This document shows, piece after piece, positions 36,801-48,887 of a stretch of DNA of 64,000 nt; the stretch's first letter is position 1; the number at the start of each line of letters is the position of its first letter. Made by a program: the position numbers and the translations under genes. This DNA is from Polytrichum commune (Eukaryota > Streptophyta > Polytrichopsida > Polytrichales > Polytrichaceae). The stretch is taken from positions 2,044,001-2,108,000 of the forward strand of contig OX485804.1 in assembly GCA_950295325.1 (NCBI GenBank), given 5' to 3'. The notes below the pieces were generated by a model. It saw only the letters and a program-made list of their open reading frames with translations. It was not told the origin of the DNA and ran no database searches.

Positions 36801-39579
36801 CTATGCACTTAATTTCGGGTGCACCCTACCACTTATGGTCCACCAATCACAATGGAAGTGTTCGGAAAAACCAAATATTTTCGACAAAGATCCTAGGGGC
36901 TTGCCATTGTGTGAAATAGGTGGTGGTCAGTTTGCCCATGCATGTTTTGGATAAGATAGAGGTTGGTAATTCTATTTCGTTCCCAAAACTGGACCCTATG
37001 CACATGTCCTAGACTCATCGTTTGAGCACACCTAAATTTGTCCAAATGTCTATGGTGTATAGTGGGGACTAATTTACACAATATGCGGGGTTGATAATGG
37101 GCAAGAGTCAGGATGCAGTTAGGGGTGGGTAACTTATATGAGTTATTTGAAACATGTATGCAGAAGTTGTAAGGTCCCATATTTGGTGAGGTTCTCATTT
37201 TTTTGGGGGGCGGGGGAGGGGTTCTAGATGAAAAGTGGGGGTAGTTTTGAGAGAAAGTGAGATTGATTTTGGGTGGGAAAATAGGGGACAATTTCATACA
37301 AATGCCAGGATGGCTTTGGAAACCATTTGTAGCGGAATAAAAATAATACTTTATTCATAAAAATGAATAATAATTACATTTTTGTTTCCGTGAATTCTAT
37401 TCCCATTTGTTAAACTAATTATGCACTTCATTCATCCATGAGAATCCCAAAACTAGACACAAATGTTCAAAGGGTTGGTTTAAGCACCCTCTACCACCTT
37501 ATTCACATGGAAGAGACAATAGTCTTGTAGTGCCCTCTAACTTTGTGTCACCCATTTCGGGATCACGCATAACACTAGACTCGAAGATGAAAGCAACACC
37601 AAAACTTATGTTGGTGGCCACGTTGGAGTCATCTCTTCAATTGGGCCCATCCATCCATCCATCCATATCCATCCATGCATCCATCCATCCACCCCTTTGT
37701 CCCCGTTTACGTGGTTTGGCGTGGTGTGGTGTGGTGTTTGATAATGGGGAGGTGGAGGGGGGCAGAAGAGTCATAGGATGATGATGCGGGGGCAGCTTTG
37801 GGGGCAGTGAGATTTTGGGGGAAAAGCTGCCGAGGGGGCTTTCCAACAACTTGGAAGGCATGACAGCAGCAGCAGCAACTGGGGTGGGCCTCGCTCTGCT
37901 CCTTCGCCAACCAAGAGGAGGAGGAGGAGGGGGAGGAGGATAACTACATAACTTACTTTTACTTACTTACTTACATGCATAGCTAGCTAGCTAGCTTGCT
38001 TCCAGTGTGCAGGGCTCCTCAGAGTAGAGTTAAGTTTAGGTAGTGCCTTTGCAACTGAACCCACCAGAAGTTGAAGAAGGGGAGCTGGGCAGTTGCAGCT
38101 TCTTTGTTTTGTTGCAGGACGGGGGTTAAATGTTCCTCTCACAAGCCGACACTCCTTTGTCCCTCCCCTCCCCAACCCTCTCCCAACTTGGGCCCACTTT
38201 ATACACGCAGGTCGGATTGAGGGCCGGCTTGAACTTTATAAGAGTTTCATGCAATAGGATCGTTCGGTTTCATCAAATCCGGTCTAAGGGTTTTATGGTA
38301 GGGTTGGGTCTGAACATTTCCTCATTCTATGTGGCGTTTTGGGTGGCAGAGATTTAAAGCCAAATCTTCAGGTTGGTTTGGAAAACCATGACAAGGTTTT
38401 CAAGGGCTCAAATATGGGTCGGATTGGGCTCACCTGTTCAATAAATGAGCATCTCTACCGTCGATCCATGCAAAGGAAAATTCTCTTCACCTAATCTTTC
38501 CCCTCAAGAAACATTGGGACCTAAAATTAGGCCTCGTCACTTTACACGTGACAAGGTTTGGACCTTAAATAAATTGATAAAGTTAGAATGGATCGAGGGC
38601 TTAGGGTTAGTTTCCATGTAGGTTGCTCGCCACTAGAATCTGGTGGACGAGCGGCCTATATGAAAACTACCCTTAATGCTTGACAATTGGGCCGGTCCTC
38701 AATCCGGCCCCAAACTTTGTGTAAAGTCACCCGTTGTGCATGCTCACTCCCTAGGTTTTTGGAAAATCCATCGTGAACTTATAAGGAATTGTGTTACACC
38801 AACGGATGCGACCAATGTGGCATGGAATTCGATGGTGCCCCAATGTGTGGGATTTGGCTATGGGAGGTGGGGGGGGGGGGTCCAAGACAAATCATGCAGT
38901 GGTACTTTGCACACATACACCATACATTGTCCGACTGGTATCACATCCTTCAATATGGTTGGAGCTTGTATGTCTACGTAAACTTGTCTATCATGGTTTC
39001 TAATAAAATCAAGCCTCCTATAGAGTTGATGGTAGAATCATTCAAACTGGAGAGAGATGGCATCAACCTATGCTTGGCATGACTGAGAAATGCTTCGTCC
39101 TTGATTTTAGGGCATGTTTACACTAGCGACTATGATGACCCTTTTTGATATCTCTCTTTGGTCGAGACATGGGTGGCGGTCTCACTTTGGTTTACACAAG
39201 GTCACCAAAAATAGAAGTGATCATCGGTAAGCATGTCAAGAAATGGACGAGAAAGTGACATGGAATCCTACATGAGTTTTTGAGTTTGTGTGATTTTTGT
39301 ATGTGCTTGCGAAGGTGCTCCAGGAGTGATTGGAGAGGGTCTCATTGATGTGGGGGTTATTGTTCAGTTTGGCAACATACCACTATAGTACCAAGATGGT
39401 TTCGGAGTTATTACATTATTTGAGGATTTGTAGATTTTTTTTACAAAAGGATGTAAAAAAACCATTTTTAAAAAAGAAATGTGAGAATCTAGTTGAATAT
39501 TCCATTTGTCAAAATGGAAGGCTGAAAATAAATCAATCATTTCACTACAATTTGTTGATAGCACCATGGGACTAAGGTA
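36801..39579. other. Unassigned stretch with simple repeats
   Basis: No gene is recognised. It contains (TCCA)n at about 37648-37692, a GGA-rich purine run at about 37915-37940, a TTAC run and AGCT palindrome at about 37955-37996, and a G12 run at 38869-38880. The 134-codon minus frame 37297-36893 is Pro-rich over a G-tract and has no family resemblance. Confidence 0.5.
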
Positions 39580-40014
39580 ATATGTGAGGACGATTTGTGT
39601 GGTGATTTACTTCTTGTATTGTTCTCGGAGGTATGCTTTGAGGTGTAGTATGAGTTTGTCGGTGGGGTTGTAAGTGGATTCAATAATTTAGTGTTGGAAT
39701 GAAGAGGTTTGGGCTAAGTGGGATGACTAATGTGTTGCCATGTTTGGGAGAGTCCTCAAGCTCTTCATGCTACTTCCTTGTTTTTTTAGCTATCAAACAC
39801 AAAGCCAAAAGCTAGATTGTAGGTTGTATTGTGCATCGTCTAATTTGGCAAGTTTGTATGCTTCTTCATTTTCAAGGATACCAATGTGGATTCTAATTTT
39901 TGTGGAGAGTGATGAGGCCTTTCTTTAGTGCAAATTGTCAATGACTCGGGTGATGAGAAGTTTGGCAGAGTGGCCGGTATGTGATGAGGGTAGCAAATTT
40001 AGTTTGGTGTGTAG
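39580..40014 (-). pseudogene. LINE fragment 3: RNase H C-terminal remnant
   Basis: The inverse strand reads SLSTKIRIHIGILENEEAYK then LAKLDDAQYN, a mutated form of the His-x-Gly-x-x-Gly-Asn-Glu-x-Ala signature that ends RNase H in the other two LINE copies. The usual Gly-Asn is Glu-Asn here. Stops interrupt the flanks and no RT block is seen. All three LINE fragments in the window lie on the minus strand. Confidence 0.65.
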
Positions 40015-40162
40015 TATTGAGCAATGTGTGTTAGTTCATGTGGGCCCTAGGAATATAACCATGGGGATGCCCCAACCTAGTGCAAATCTAAACTTAATTA
40101 AGTCTCTTTGTACTAGGTTGGGACATCCGTGGTTATATTCTTCGAACCACATAATACCATGT
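40015..40162. mobile_element. Foldback element related to 23151-23316
   Basis: The left arm TTCATGTGGGCCCTAGGAAT then ATAACCATGGGGATGCCCCA is mirrored by TGGGACATCCGTGGTTATAT near the right end. The same arm sequence (CATGTGGGCCCTARGAATAT) occurs in the 23151 element. The outer CATAACATTATT end is not preserved. It is inserted next to or inside LINE fragment 3. Confidence 0.7.
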
Positions 40163-40340
40163 CAGGACCCAACTAGGTTTAGATTGTGAACAGACAAAGG
40201 CCACTGATAAATGTTATGGATGAATCTTGTATAATAAAAGTAATTTATTTTTATTTTTGAGGTTTATAATTTGGAGGAGAGAACATCATTCGCTCAAGAC
40301 ATGTTCAAATCACAAGCTTTTATAGTGGAGAGGGTCACTA

Positions 40341-40581
40341 AGAACAAAACATTATTTAGCTAAGTGACTGAGTTGGGCGGGAAAGGGAATATGTCATGTA
40401 AGGTATTAGAATTATACTTTGAGGATGCTTGTCTAAGCAAAATCAACATGATAAACGTCGGTGAAGCATTGTCATTGAATATTATTGGAATGAAATAGTC
40501 GATAGCAATTGAATAATATGGTGAAGGAATTATGAGGTTGAGGAATGTTATCATTCAACCAATAGTCAACACTACTGATTA
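40341..40581. repeat. Probable relative of the CATAACATTATT family
   Basis: Begins near AAAACATTATTTAGCTAAGT and ends near GATTAAATGTTATG. The interior block CATGATAAACGTCGGTGAAG and following matches the interior of the MITE at 45888-46067, and its left part matches 26229-26320. Ends are worn, so boundaries are approximate. Confidence 0.45.
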
Positions 40582-40629
40582 AATGTTATGAAACCAAGCA
40601 AGAGAGGGGGAAAGAAGAAGCAAAGAGGC

Positions 40630-40735
40630 AAGGCTGACCCCATACGGAATCTACACTAGCTGCAACATCCTATGGTTATTTTCTTAGGACCCATATGAAC
40701 GAATGCATACTACTTAATAATGTTCTAGACATGCA
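40630..40735. repeat. Half of a foldback element (right arm)
   Basis: ACACTAGCTGCAACATCCTA, GTTATTTTCTTAGGACCCAT and ACTTAATAATGTTCTAG align with the right arm of the 23151-23316 element. No matching left arm is present, so this is a solo arm or a deletion derivative. Confidence 0.6.
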
Positions 40736-41104
40736 ACCTATGATTGTTTCTGTTGTTAAGGAAGGTGGAAGCATTCCTCCTTTATTCCAACACAACTGAC
40801 AAACTCCCCAAACGTATCTAACTTAATGGATTCTTGGACGACTTTTCATTTGCCCTAGATGGATGAATGAATGAATGAATGAATAGATGGAATTTGGGGC
40901 ATTTAACACATGGCTATCATCCCACCACAGTCATGTGTGTAAGTTGCGTGTGGGCCAGGCCCTGGAAATTAATTAATACGGGATTTTCCTATCGTCCAAT
41001 ACGTACAAAGTAGTAGGCCAGTTGTGCCAAAGCCTGATGCCCCTTTAAATTCATCCATCCCAAAGGCAAAAACAAAGTGCCCGAGGTTCATCTTTTAAGC
41101 CGGT

Positions 41105-41465
41105 TTTCATCCTGGTTACTAAGCTTCAAGATAAGACGTAAGGTGTGTGGGTGTTGGTATTTGGTTACTTTTCTTAATCAAACACTTATATGTGATTATC
41201 GTGTGATCAAGTGAGGATTAAAGTTCAAACACCATAAGGACACGTGTTTGAAAGAGATTTGACTACATATTCACATTTGATTAGTTACTCTACACTCAAT
41301 AGTGAACATATTTGGGAGGAGTCTATGTGTTGAGTTAATGTTGTGGCTAACACGCACTTTGTATAACAATAACTAGGTTAAGGGAGGTCTGATTTTTGTT
41401 GGTGTTTCATAATAAGTTTGCTAATGCAACACAACTTTGAAATATTACCCGCTTAACTTTGGTTG
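41105..41465 (-). repeat. Dispersed repeat family R1, copy 2
   Basis: Inverse of 7700-8045, with shared blocks such as GACACGTGTTTGAAAGAGAT, ACTCTACACTCAATAGTGAA and GCTAATGCAACAC. No coding frame is conserved among copies. Confidence 0.65.
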
Positions 41466-43566
41466 GATGAATTGATGCTAGAATCACTTTGTTCACAATG
41501 GATGAGTAGACATGGTACGGGAAGCTTAAGGCCATCCACACGTGCGGGTGAGATTGGGTGTCGATTGATTATTTGTGGCCAACAAAAGTGCCATGTGTCA
41601 TCATGTGAGTGGTTTGAATATTTTGAAAGACGACTCCAACAATAAAACCTTAACGTATTGCAAGTCTCCTAGGCATTCCAACATAGTTCTTAGGCCAAAG
41701 GTCTCCAAAGGTATGTTAGAAATTAACCTAATTTGGATTTTATTTTATAGTGAAAGGACATGATCTTTCACAGATGAAAAGGTGTCGTAGGACCCTTGAA
41801 GGTTTCATCCTTGTTCCTTGATTACCATCAATTAACTTATTGATGTCAATGTAAGACCCTCTTCTTTAGGATTTGGGCGAACCAACCCCTACACTCGTTC
41901 TTTGTTGGATGCCTAAACCCTTGCTTCCAAGGAACCAGTGTACGGGTTGGTTCGCCCCAACCTTTTTTTAAGGGCTTATTACCTTTTGCACTATTTTGTT
42001 ACACATGACCATGTACATGCGCCCTCTATGGATGAATAGGTTGTGGTCATACTTGTGTGGTCAACCATGTGTAGGTAGGGTTGTCCCATTAGACGGGATG
42101 GTCAACTTTGTTGTTCAATTTTTGATGGTTTTTGTTTGAAATGAGACCTTTGGGTTTTTGTAGGTGAAATTTCTGCCAGTATTAATGAATTTCATTTTGC
42201 ATCCAACGCCCAAATCTCATTGGATTTGGACTAAACCCCATGATAGACTAGGAATTGTGTCATATAGGAAAACGGCACTCATTTGTAATCGGAAAGTTAT
42301 GAGAAGTTGCAAGGATTCAGTTAATTTTATGTTTCAGATATCTACCGTTGGGATTGGTGATTGGCGTTTTTGAAGTTACTTAAAAAATGTTATGTATGAT
42401 TGGATGTCAAACGGAGTGCTACACATTGCAAGGGCTCTTCAAAAATCACATTTGGTTCAAACATAAAAACTTCAAGCCTCAAAGGTTCACAATTTAGTTG
42501 GAAATCGTATGCAAAAAGTATCATCCCAATTGGGACTCCTCCCGTCATCCATCTGATGATGCCATTGAGATGACAATTTGTTTTCAGTCATCTACCATGC
42601 CCATCATAGCTTCACATATGTATTAGTTCCTCATTGCATTGCCACGTGGACGGTGGACAGTTGATAGTTTTTTTGAATAGCTCAGACAAAGGTCGATAGG
42701 TTACAATTAGATGCTCAAAAACACTGATTTGAGACCAATTTTGAAGAGAATGGTGCTTAAGGATTCAAAAGTTAAACATTAAAAAAACTTGGGTGAGTTT
42801 GTGCTAAACCTTATAAACTCGGGTTTGAGACTAAACCCATGGTTTCATCTTCCATGCTTCCCTTTACGAATAACACTCACAATGTAAAATACTATTCCAG
42901 GGACATAGACGTATTTGGCAAGCTACAATTAAAGAGGCGGTTGGGTTACATCCCTTATTTCGACCCTCACGACTCAATGAGTGCACTTTTTGAAGGTCAC
43001 TTAAAGGTAACTCACCCAACCTGCAAGAATTACTTATTACTGACCCACTTGTTTCAAAATGGAAAGGAGGGGTAAATTTACGGGGACGTAATAAGTCTAT
43101 TAAATAATATGACTTAATTTTACTGCACATTCGGGGCTTTGGGAATTGACTTTCTGCGGCGCAAGTAAAGCTGTAAGTACTAATTACTTATTACGTCGAA
43201 ATGATGAAAGAGGTCAACCCTCCCCTCTGCTCCAGTTGGTTTAATTAAGTTCATGTATAGGAGATAATGTGGTGAAATAAAGGTATGAGAAAAAAGTAAA
43301 TAAATCCCTGGTACTATTGGCTTGCCCCCCAGCTTTTTAACCCCGGAGTACAGTAAAGTAATCATACACCTCACAGCTATTGCAGGTGCGGTAATAAATA
43401 ATCTACGTCAAACTTCAATTCGATTGGGCTCCTTCCAAATGCTTAACTTCTCTCTACTCTTCATCCCATTTATGACTAGAAGAATATATCATTCCATTTG
43501 TGTTAATTTGCGAATTTTGGTTCTCAACAACTTCAATATCGGTGTGTGGTTATTGGGTTCGTATTC
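41466..43566. other. Unassigned stretch
   Basis: No recognisable gene or element boundary. Frames of 60-95 codons are present on both strands but show neither domains nor splice-supported neighbours. Confidence 0.4.
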
Positions 43567-43576
43567 ACACATTGAG

Positions 43577-43778
43577 ATTTTCTTTTTTTCTTTTTGTCTT
43601 TTTTGAGACAGAAGGCCGACAGGCCGGCACCAAAGCACAGGAGGCGGTTGACCACCTGGCAAGTATTCTGTCAAGTAGAGAGGAGATTTCACAACCAGGA
43701 TTCGAACCGCCAACCTCTTCCTTGAGATTTGGGTATCTCTCCACCATCATCCGGTAGTTTAAGGTCATCTCAGACCAT
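43577..43778 (-). mobile_element. tRNA-derived SINE with 10-bp target duplication
   Basis: Direct repeats CACATTGAGA at 43567-43576 and 43779-43788 flank a 202-bp insert. On the minus strand it starts near GATGACCTTAAACTACCGGA. It carries a perfect pol III B-box GGTTCGAATCC (43698-43708 inverted) and an A-box-like segment about 40 bases before it. It ends in an A-rich tail (inverse of 43577-43605). Head, B-box, tail and duplication together define a retrotransposed SINE that depended on a LINE for mobility. The good duplication suggests a fairly recent insertion. Confidence 0.88.
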
Positions 43779-43788
43779 CACATTGAGA

Positions 43789-44015
43789 CTTGCGTTGCTT
43801 TAGAAAATTTACGACGTAGCATCAACACAAATTAGGCTTAAAATTGTATCTACCTTGATTTAGTTATAGTTATATTACGAGTGCATGTCCTTTGTTGATT
43901 TTCTAACTTAGATATATAGGCTATTCCAATTATGTTCATTATTGAGTGTGGAGTAGTTGATTAAATTTGAAGACATCTAAGTCCAATCTCTTTTTAAACA
44001 TGTGTCTTTAAGTTT
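43789..44015 (+). repeat. Dispersed repeat family R1, copy 3
   Basis: Matches 7700-8045 on the same strand, including TGAGTGTGGAGTAGTTGATT and AAGTCCAATCTCTTTTTAAA. It starts next to the SINE, which may have landed at its edge. Confidence 0.65.
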
Positions 44016-44543
44016 TTCTCTTTGAGCCTCACCTCACTCAAACTCTTGTATATGGGTTGCATATATATTACACGAGACTATTATGTCTACCTATATATGA
44101 GAACTACAAACCTTTGAGGTTGAATTTGTTGATGCCATAGGAAAAAAAACATATGTATGAAGGGGTGGTAGCACCTAGCAGGGTCAAGGATTTTCAATTT
44201 TAGGAAATATCTGCATGTGTGTTTGGGACAGTAGCTACATAGGCAAAGCCTAGAGATTTTGAGGCTAGTTGAATTCTAAGGCCCGGTCTTATGGTCCATG
44301 AATTGTTTAAGAAAAATGCAAGGGTATGATCTAAGAAAGAAGCCAAAAACTCTCACTTGTCATCAACCAATTGCTTTTGGTCCTCTTTCCAAGTCATACC
44401 TAAGCCTCTCAAAATTAATTTCACTACATGCCATCAATTCAATTGGCTCAATGTCCTTGCTATAATATTTTGGAAATGGTGCACCTAACACGGACATGTG
44501 GTAGAACTTTGAACATTAATTTACAAAAACTACAGTAAGTTGT
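44016..44543. other. Unassigned stretch
   Basis: Nothing recognisable as gene, RNA or complete element. Confidence 0.4.
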
Positions 44544-44551
44544 GTATTGAG

Positions 44552-44894
44552 CTCCGGGGGGGGGGGGTAGTCATTGGTTGGAGTAGCAATATACGTGCGA
44601 ACAAATGATAGGGTATTTTAAAAACATGGGGGCAAAAAATTATAAATGGACTTAAGAGTAATATAGGGTATCAAAAATGGCACTGGACATCTTTAAAGTA
44701 CTATAGGGTATGGAATAATAAGTAATTTGGAATTATAATTAATGCAAGCCATTTTTCTATTAACCCAAAGTAGAAACTTACATAATGATAGCATGTGAAA
44801 AAAAGAAGAGAATTGAAAGTAATACCCCCCTATATAGTGGTTGTTCGCACCTATATCCTTAACTTTTTAACACACTGCCCCCCCCCCCCCCGAG
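44552..44894. mobile_element. CTCGGGGG-family DNA element, copy 2, 8-bp TSD
   Basis: GTATTGAG at 44544-44551 and 44895-44902 is an exact 8-bp target duplication. The left end is CTCC followed by twelve G. The right end inverted is CTC followed by fourteen G. Inside, both arms share GTGCGAACAA and a following GGGTATT, so the inverted repeat extends about 70 bp. Length is 343 bp and it is non-coding. It shares terminus type and TSD length with the element nested in the Tc1 copy at 35201-35915, though interiors differ. Confidence 0.85.
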
Positions 44895-45419
44895 GTATTG
44901 AGGGTAGCAACCATATAGCATGGCCAAAAATCACGAGTTCAATTTGGTTTTGAGGGGCTTTAAATGGACTAACATATTTGGTACATGTGTGTGAGAAGGA
45001 GAAAACAAACAACACGCCAAAACTTGAGTTTTCCCCTTCTAGGTGATACTCATGCCATGCATGAAATATTTCAATGCCATAGCCCTTTCCACAACTTGCC
45101 ATTAAAACTCCATTATTCACAAGACATTCTAAAAATTTGGTTTTGGAAAGAGTGGCCTCCTGTGTGAACAAAAAAATGCACAAGAGTATTTTACCTTTAT
45201 TTTATTGAAAACAAAATATGCCTATTTTACGTCAACAATCATGTATTCAATGCCCGAATTAACTTTCAAGGTCACTCAAATTTTAAGGCCCCTTGACACT
45301 TGCAAATTGTATAAATGGACATGGGTATAGCAACGGCAACAACAATTAAAAACATTTGTCAATCATCCTCATTTTTCCTTCCATGACATGCATCAACCTT
45401 TCAAAGCCTACTTTCACCT

Positions 45420-46420
45420 CTTGCCCCACCTCAAACATTGCCAATATTGTTTGGCAAGGATTTTGACCTAACCTTTTTTGGGGCAAAAGCAGGTTTGAGG
45501 GCAAAATTTGGTGTTGGGAGAAAAGGCTAAATGGTTTGGTTGCCAATGGCCATGCCATTTCGCCTTCCCTCCCAACCCCAGAAATTTCCTCCAACATTGC
45601 CGTCATTGTTTAGTTGGGATGTGGGCCTTACCTGTTTAAGCCCAACGAGGAGTGTGGAAGTGAAATTTATTTTGGGAGGGAAGGCAACATGGCATGGCTG
45701 GTATCAACCATGGTAATTTTCATTTCCTTCCAACATTAGAAACTTCCTCCAACATTGCCAACATGGTTTCGTTGGGATGTGGGGTTTAATTTTTGAGCCC
45801 AAGGGGGAGTGCGAAGGTGTGAATTAAAATTGGGAGGGAAGAAAAATGGCATGGCCGGTATTGAGTGGTACATAACTTCTCTTCCAACATAACATTATCC
45901 AATTGAGTATGTATGTTGGGTGTAGCCGGGAATAAGCCAGATGTTATTTGGAATTATTCCATGTTTATTCTCTTAATAGATAAATTTTAGCATAATAAAC
46001 TTGGGTGAATCAATATCATTGATATTTTTAGAATGAAAATGATTGACAATAGCTAAATAATGTTATGAACACCATAAATTTCCTCCAACAATGTTTTATT
46101 GGGATGTGGGCTTTGTCTTTTGGAGGCCAAGGGGGAGTGCTAAGGTGAAACTTAATGCTTAGAGGGAAGGCAACAAGGCCTAACTAGTACCTCCTATGGA
46201 ATTTTGTCTTCCCTCCCAATGTTGGAAATTTCCTTAAACATTGCCAACATTGTTTTGTTGGATATATTGGCCTAACCTTTTTGGTCCCAAGGGGAAGTTT
46301 GAAGGGGAGATTTGATGTTACTAGGATGGAAGCTCTATTGGCATGGCCGTGGGTAGTCATACCATTTTTTTCCTTCTGTTGCAACGTTGGAAATTTCCCT
46401 TCGTGCATTGTTGGCATTGT
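45420..46420. repeat. Tandem array A, units about 158 bp, interrupted by a MITE
   Basis: The landmark GAAATTTCCTCCAACATTGC recurs at 45581, 45739, about 46075, about 46226 and about 46387 in diverged form, with an earlier partial unit from about 45420. Each unit also carries TTGGGATGTGGGC and a GGGAGGGAAGGC-type block. The unit between 45739 and 46075 is lengthened by the MITE at 45888-46067. Copies are well diverged. Short frames on both strands change between units, so no protein is implied. Confidence 0.8.
45888..46067. mobile_element. MITE, CATAACATTATT family, inside tandem array A
   Basis: Begins CATAACATTATCC and ends AATAATGTTATG, flanked by AA on both sides (45886-45887 and 46068-46069). 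Removing the insert and one AA restores a tandem unit that aligns with its neighbour at 45727-45745. This is an in-array empty-site comparison supporting the 2-bp duplication. The 180-bp interior matches part of 40341-40581. Confidence 0.82.
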
Positions 46421-47630
46421 TTTGTTGATAAATTTGTATTTGACCAGTTATTTCTTTGTTTTTTTTTTACTTAAAATTTCCTTGTGATGAAAACTATGAC
46501 ATTATATTTACAAAGTGAAAATTTTATGATAAACACAAAAAAATAAACCTTTAACCTTATAGGCACATACATACTCTCCCTCTTGTATTATGTAACCATG
46601 TGTGTACAAAGGGTATTTTTATGGGGACTATTTACTTCCTCGTTTGGATTTTAGGGAACCCTTTAAGTAGAAAAAAGAAAATTCACAAAACATTCAGCCC
46701 CCTATAAGTAATTATAAAAGAAAACCTAGACTATTTCAAATGATGCTAAATTACTTATAAAATTTTGATTTAGTTGTTTTGTATGAAGGCAAACTTAAGA
46801 CTCCAATATGGCATGGCGTATATTCATGTTGCTATATATTGGTGAAAGAAGAGTGTACACATCATAACCTAATCGTTCAATTTTCATTCATTTTGCAGGT
46901 ATTATATGTGAATATACTCTCTCTCTTTTCAAAAAAATCCCTCCATTATTTTTGTCATATTGATTTCTTTCTACCTCAAACCTAAAGTGGGGGTTTTCCC
47001 CTTATGCTATATTATATATAACCACATGTTTCTCAATTTAAGTAGGCTATGGTAGATCCAAAGTTTCTATAATTTTTCTTGCCAATGAATTAAAAAACAC
47101 CCTATACTTGTTCTCATGTGGTTTCTACTTTTTGGTTGGTCCCCCCGTACGCATGTACCTTGTTTTGAATTTGAGATAAATTTTTGATAGAATTTGTGAA
47201 TTATGCACAAGTAGTATATGGTTTTAATGACAAGGGCCATTGGGCCATTTCTTAGTAGCTAGAAATAATTGATTTCATTGGTGTGAATCGTCAATAAAAA
47301 TTGAATCAATGTTAAAATATTAGTTCTTGTACTTCAACTCAATGAGAGTCCTCAAATAAGAATTACTTATAATAGATGATACTATTAAACACTACCTGCT
47401 CTTATGTGAATAGGTTTGTAAAACCAAGCATCAATTCCACGATCATGAGGGATTGCACACATTGGGGTGCATTCTTAGAAGATTCGACACAATATAGACA
47501 AATTTGTGAGTTGTTATATGTCAACTATGATATATCTCAAATGTGTTTATTTGCAAGACCTTCATGTTGTTGACCACATGTTAACCCCTAAATATTCAAA
47601 ACAAAAATGCATATATTGAATATCACTGCC
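46421..47630. other. Unassigned AT-rich stretch
   Basis: No gene recognised. Short frames only. Confidence 0.4.
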
Positions 47631-47638
47631 AAGCATTT

Positions 47639-48321
47639 AAGAGGTTGAACAACTGCCCAAAAAAAGAAGTTAACTATATTTTTTCAATAGATTTTAGGGA
47701 AAAACTATAGTTAATTATAAAAATTTCCAACCGATTTGAAAAACAACTACAGTTAACTAAAAGTTTTTAAGACCAAATTCAAAAACAACTACAATTAACT
47801 AGAAAAGTTTTAGACAACTATAACTTGAGAATCCCAAAATTTGTAAGGAGCCAATCGGCAAGTTCTTTTTTTTATCTCAAAAATGAAATGAAATATATTA
47901 TAATAATGTTTTTAAGAGACCTTATGTAAGAATCAATGTTTGTCACCCATGCCGGCCCATCCCAAGAAGGAATAGAACGCACTGTTCCTTGCGGTAGTTG
48001 AACCCATTATACTCTAAGTTACTTATAGATAATGAGGTCATGCTCATTGGGTGTTGCTTGAGTTTGAGTCACAAATGGAATCAAGTCCCAAATTTTAAAT
48101 TTTGAATAAAAGAAAAGGAAAAGATATAGATGCTCTAAACTACCCTGGTACTGCACTGCATGTTGCGCTCAACTTTAGTTAACTATATTTTTTGGCAGAC
48201 CGAAATTAAAACAACTATAGTTAACTACATTCTTTGGCAAGTCAAATCACGAATAACTATAGTTACAAAAGGCAACTAGTTAACTAATAGTTGAATTAGT
48301 TGGTTAGTTGTCCAAGGTCTG
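47639..48321. mobile_element. hAT-like non-autonomous element, copy 2
   Basis: The left end AAGAGGTTGAACAACT and inverted right end CAGACCTTGGACAACT match at 12 of 16 positions. The right end is close to the terminus of the hAT element at 6118 (CAAACCTTGGACAACT). Flanks AAGCATTT (47631-47638) and AAACATTT (48322-48329) agree at 7 of 8 bases, fitting an aged 8-bp duplication. ACTATAGTTAACTA-like motifs repeat inside both ends, as subterminal binding sites do. No transposase remains. Confidence 0.65.
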
Positions 48322-48887
48322 AAACATTTTTATGGGTAGCATCTTATGTTCTTATAAAGGGATTATGAAGATCTAATACATAGCAATAAGTAGATTTATT
48401 GGTGTGAAATTAGTAAGAAGCATTGTATAATTCTAATTATGTAATTCTTTAGAAAGGCACTTTAGCACATTTGAGAGTCAATGCAAAAATGCCTTTACAA
48501 GTTGGAAATCAATTTGCATGTACTAGAAGGAATCACTTGGTCATTGCAAGACTGATTTATTTTTTTCCGCAAGCATGGTGTTAGATTATCTCCCATATAG
48601 TTTGGGGTTTGCAAGAGAAAAAAAGTTGACCTATGCATGTATAGTTTGGTTCACACATGTCACAATATGCTCTCTCGATATTAAGAGGTCTTATGGGTGT
48701 AATCCATCGTTGAAATGGAAAAAATCAACCACCTAAAACTTTGAAAAACGGGAAGTGTATGTTATCATGTTGCACAATTTTGTTTTCTAGTTACATTCAG
48801 ATATCTTAGTATACCTCATATTTTAGCCAGTCCAATAGTATGTCACCTCATATCTTAGCCATTATATACATAACCCAATATAATAGG

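Noticed and set aside
36893-37297. 134-codon minus-strand open frame
   Set aside because: Pro-rich stretch over a G-tract, no recognisable domain and no evidence of relation to the LINE fragments.
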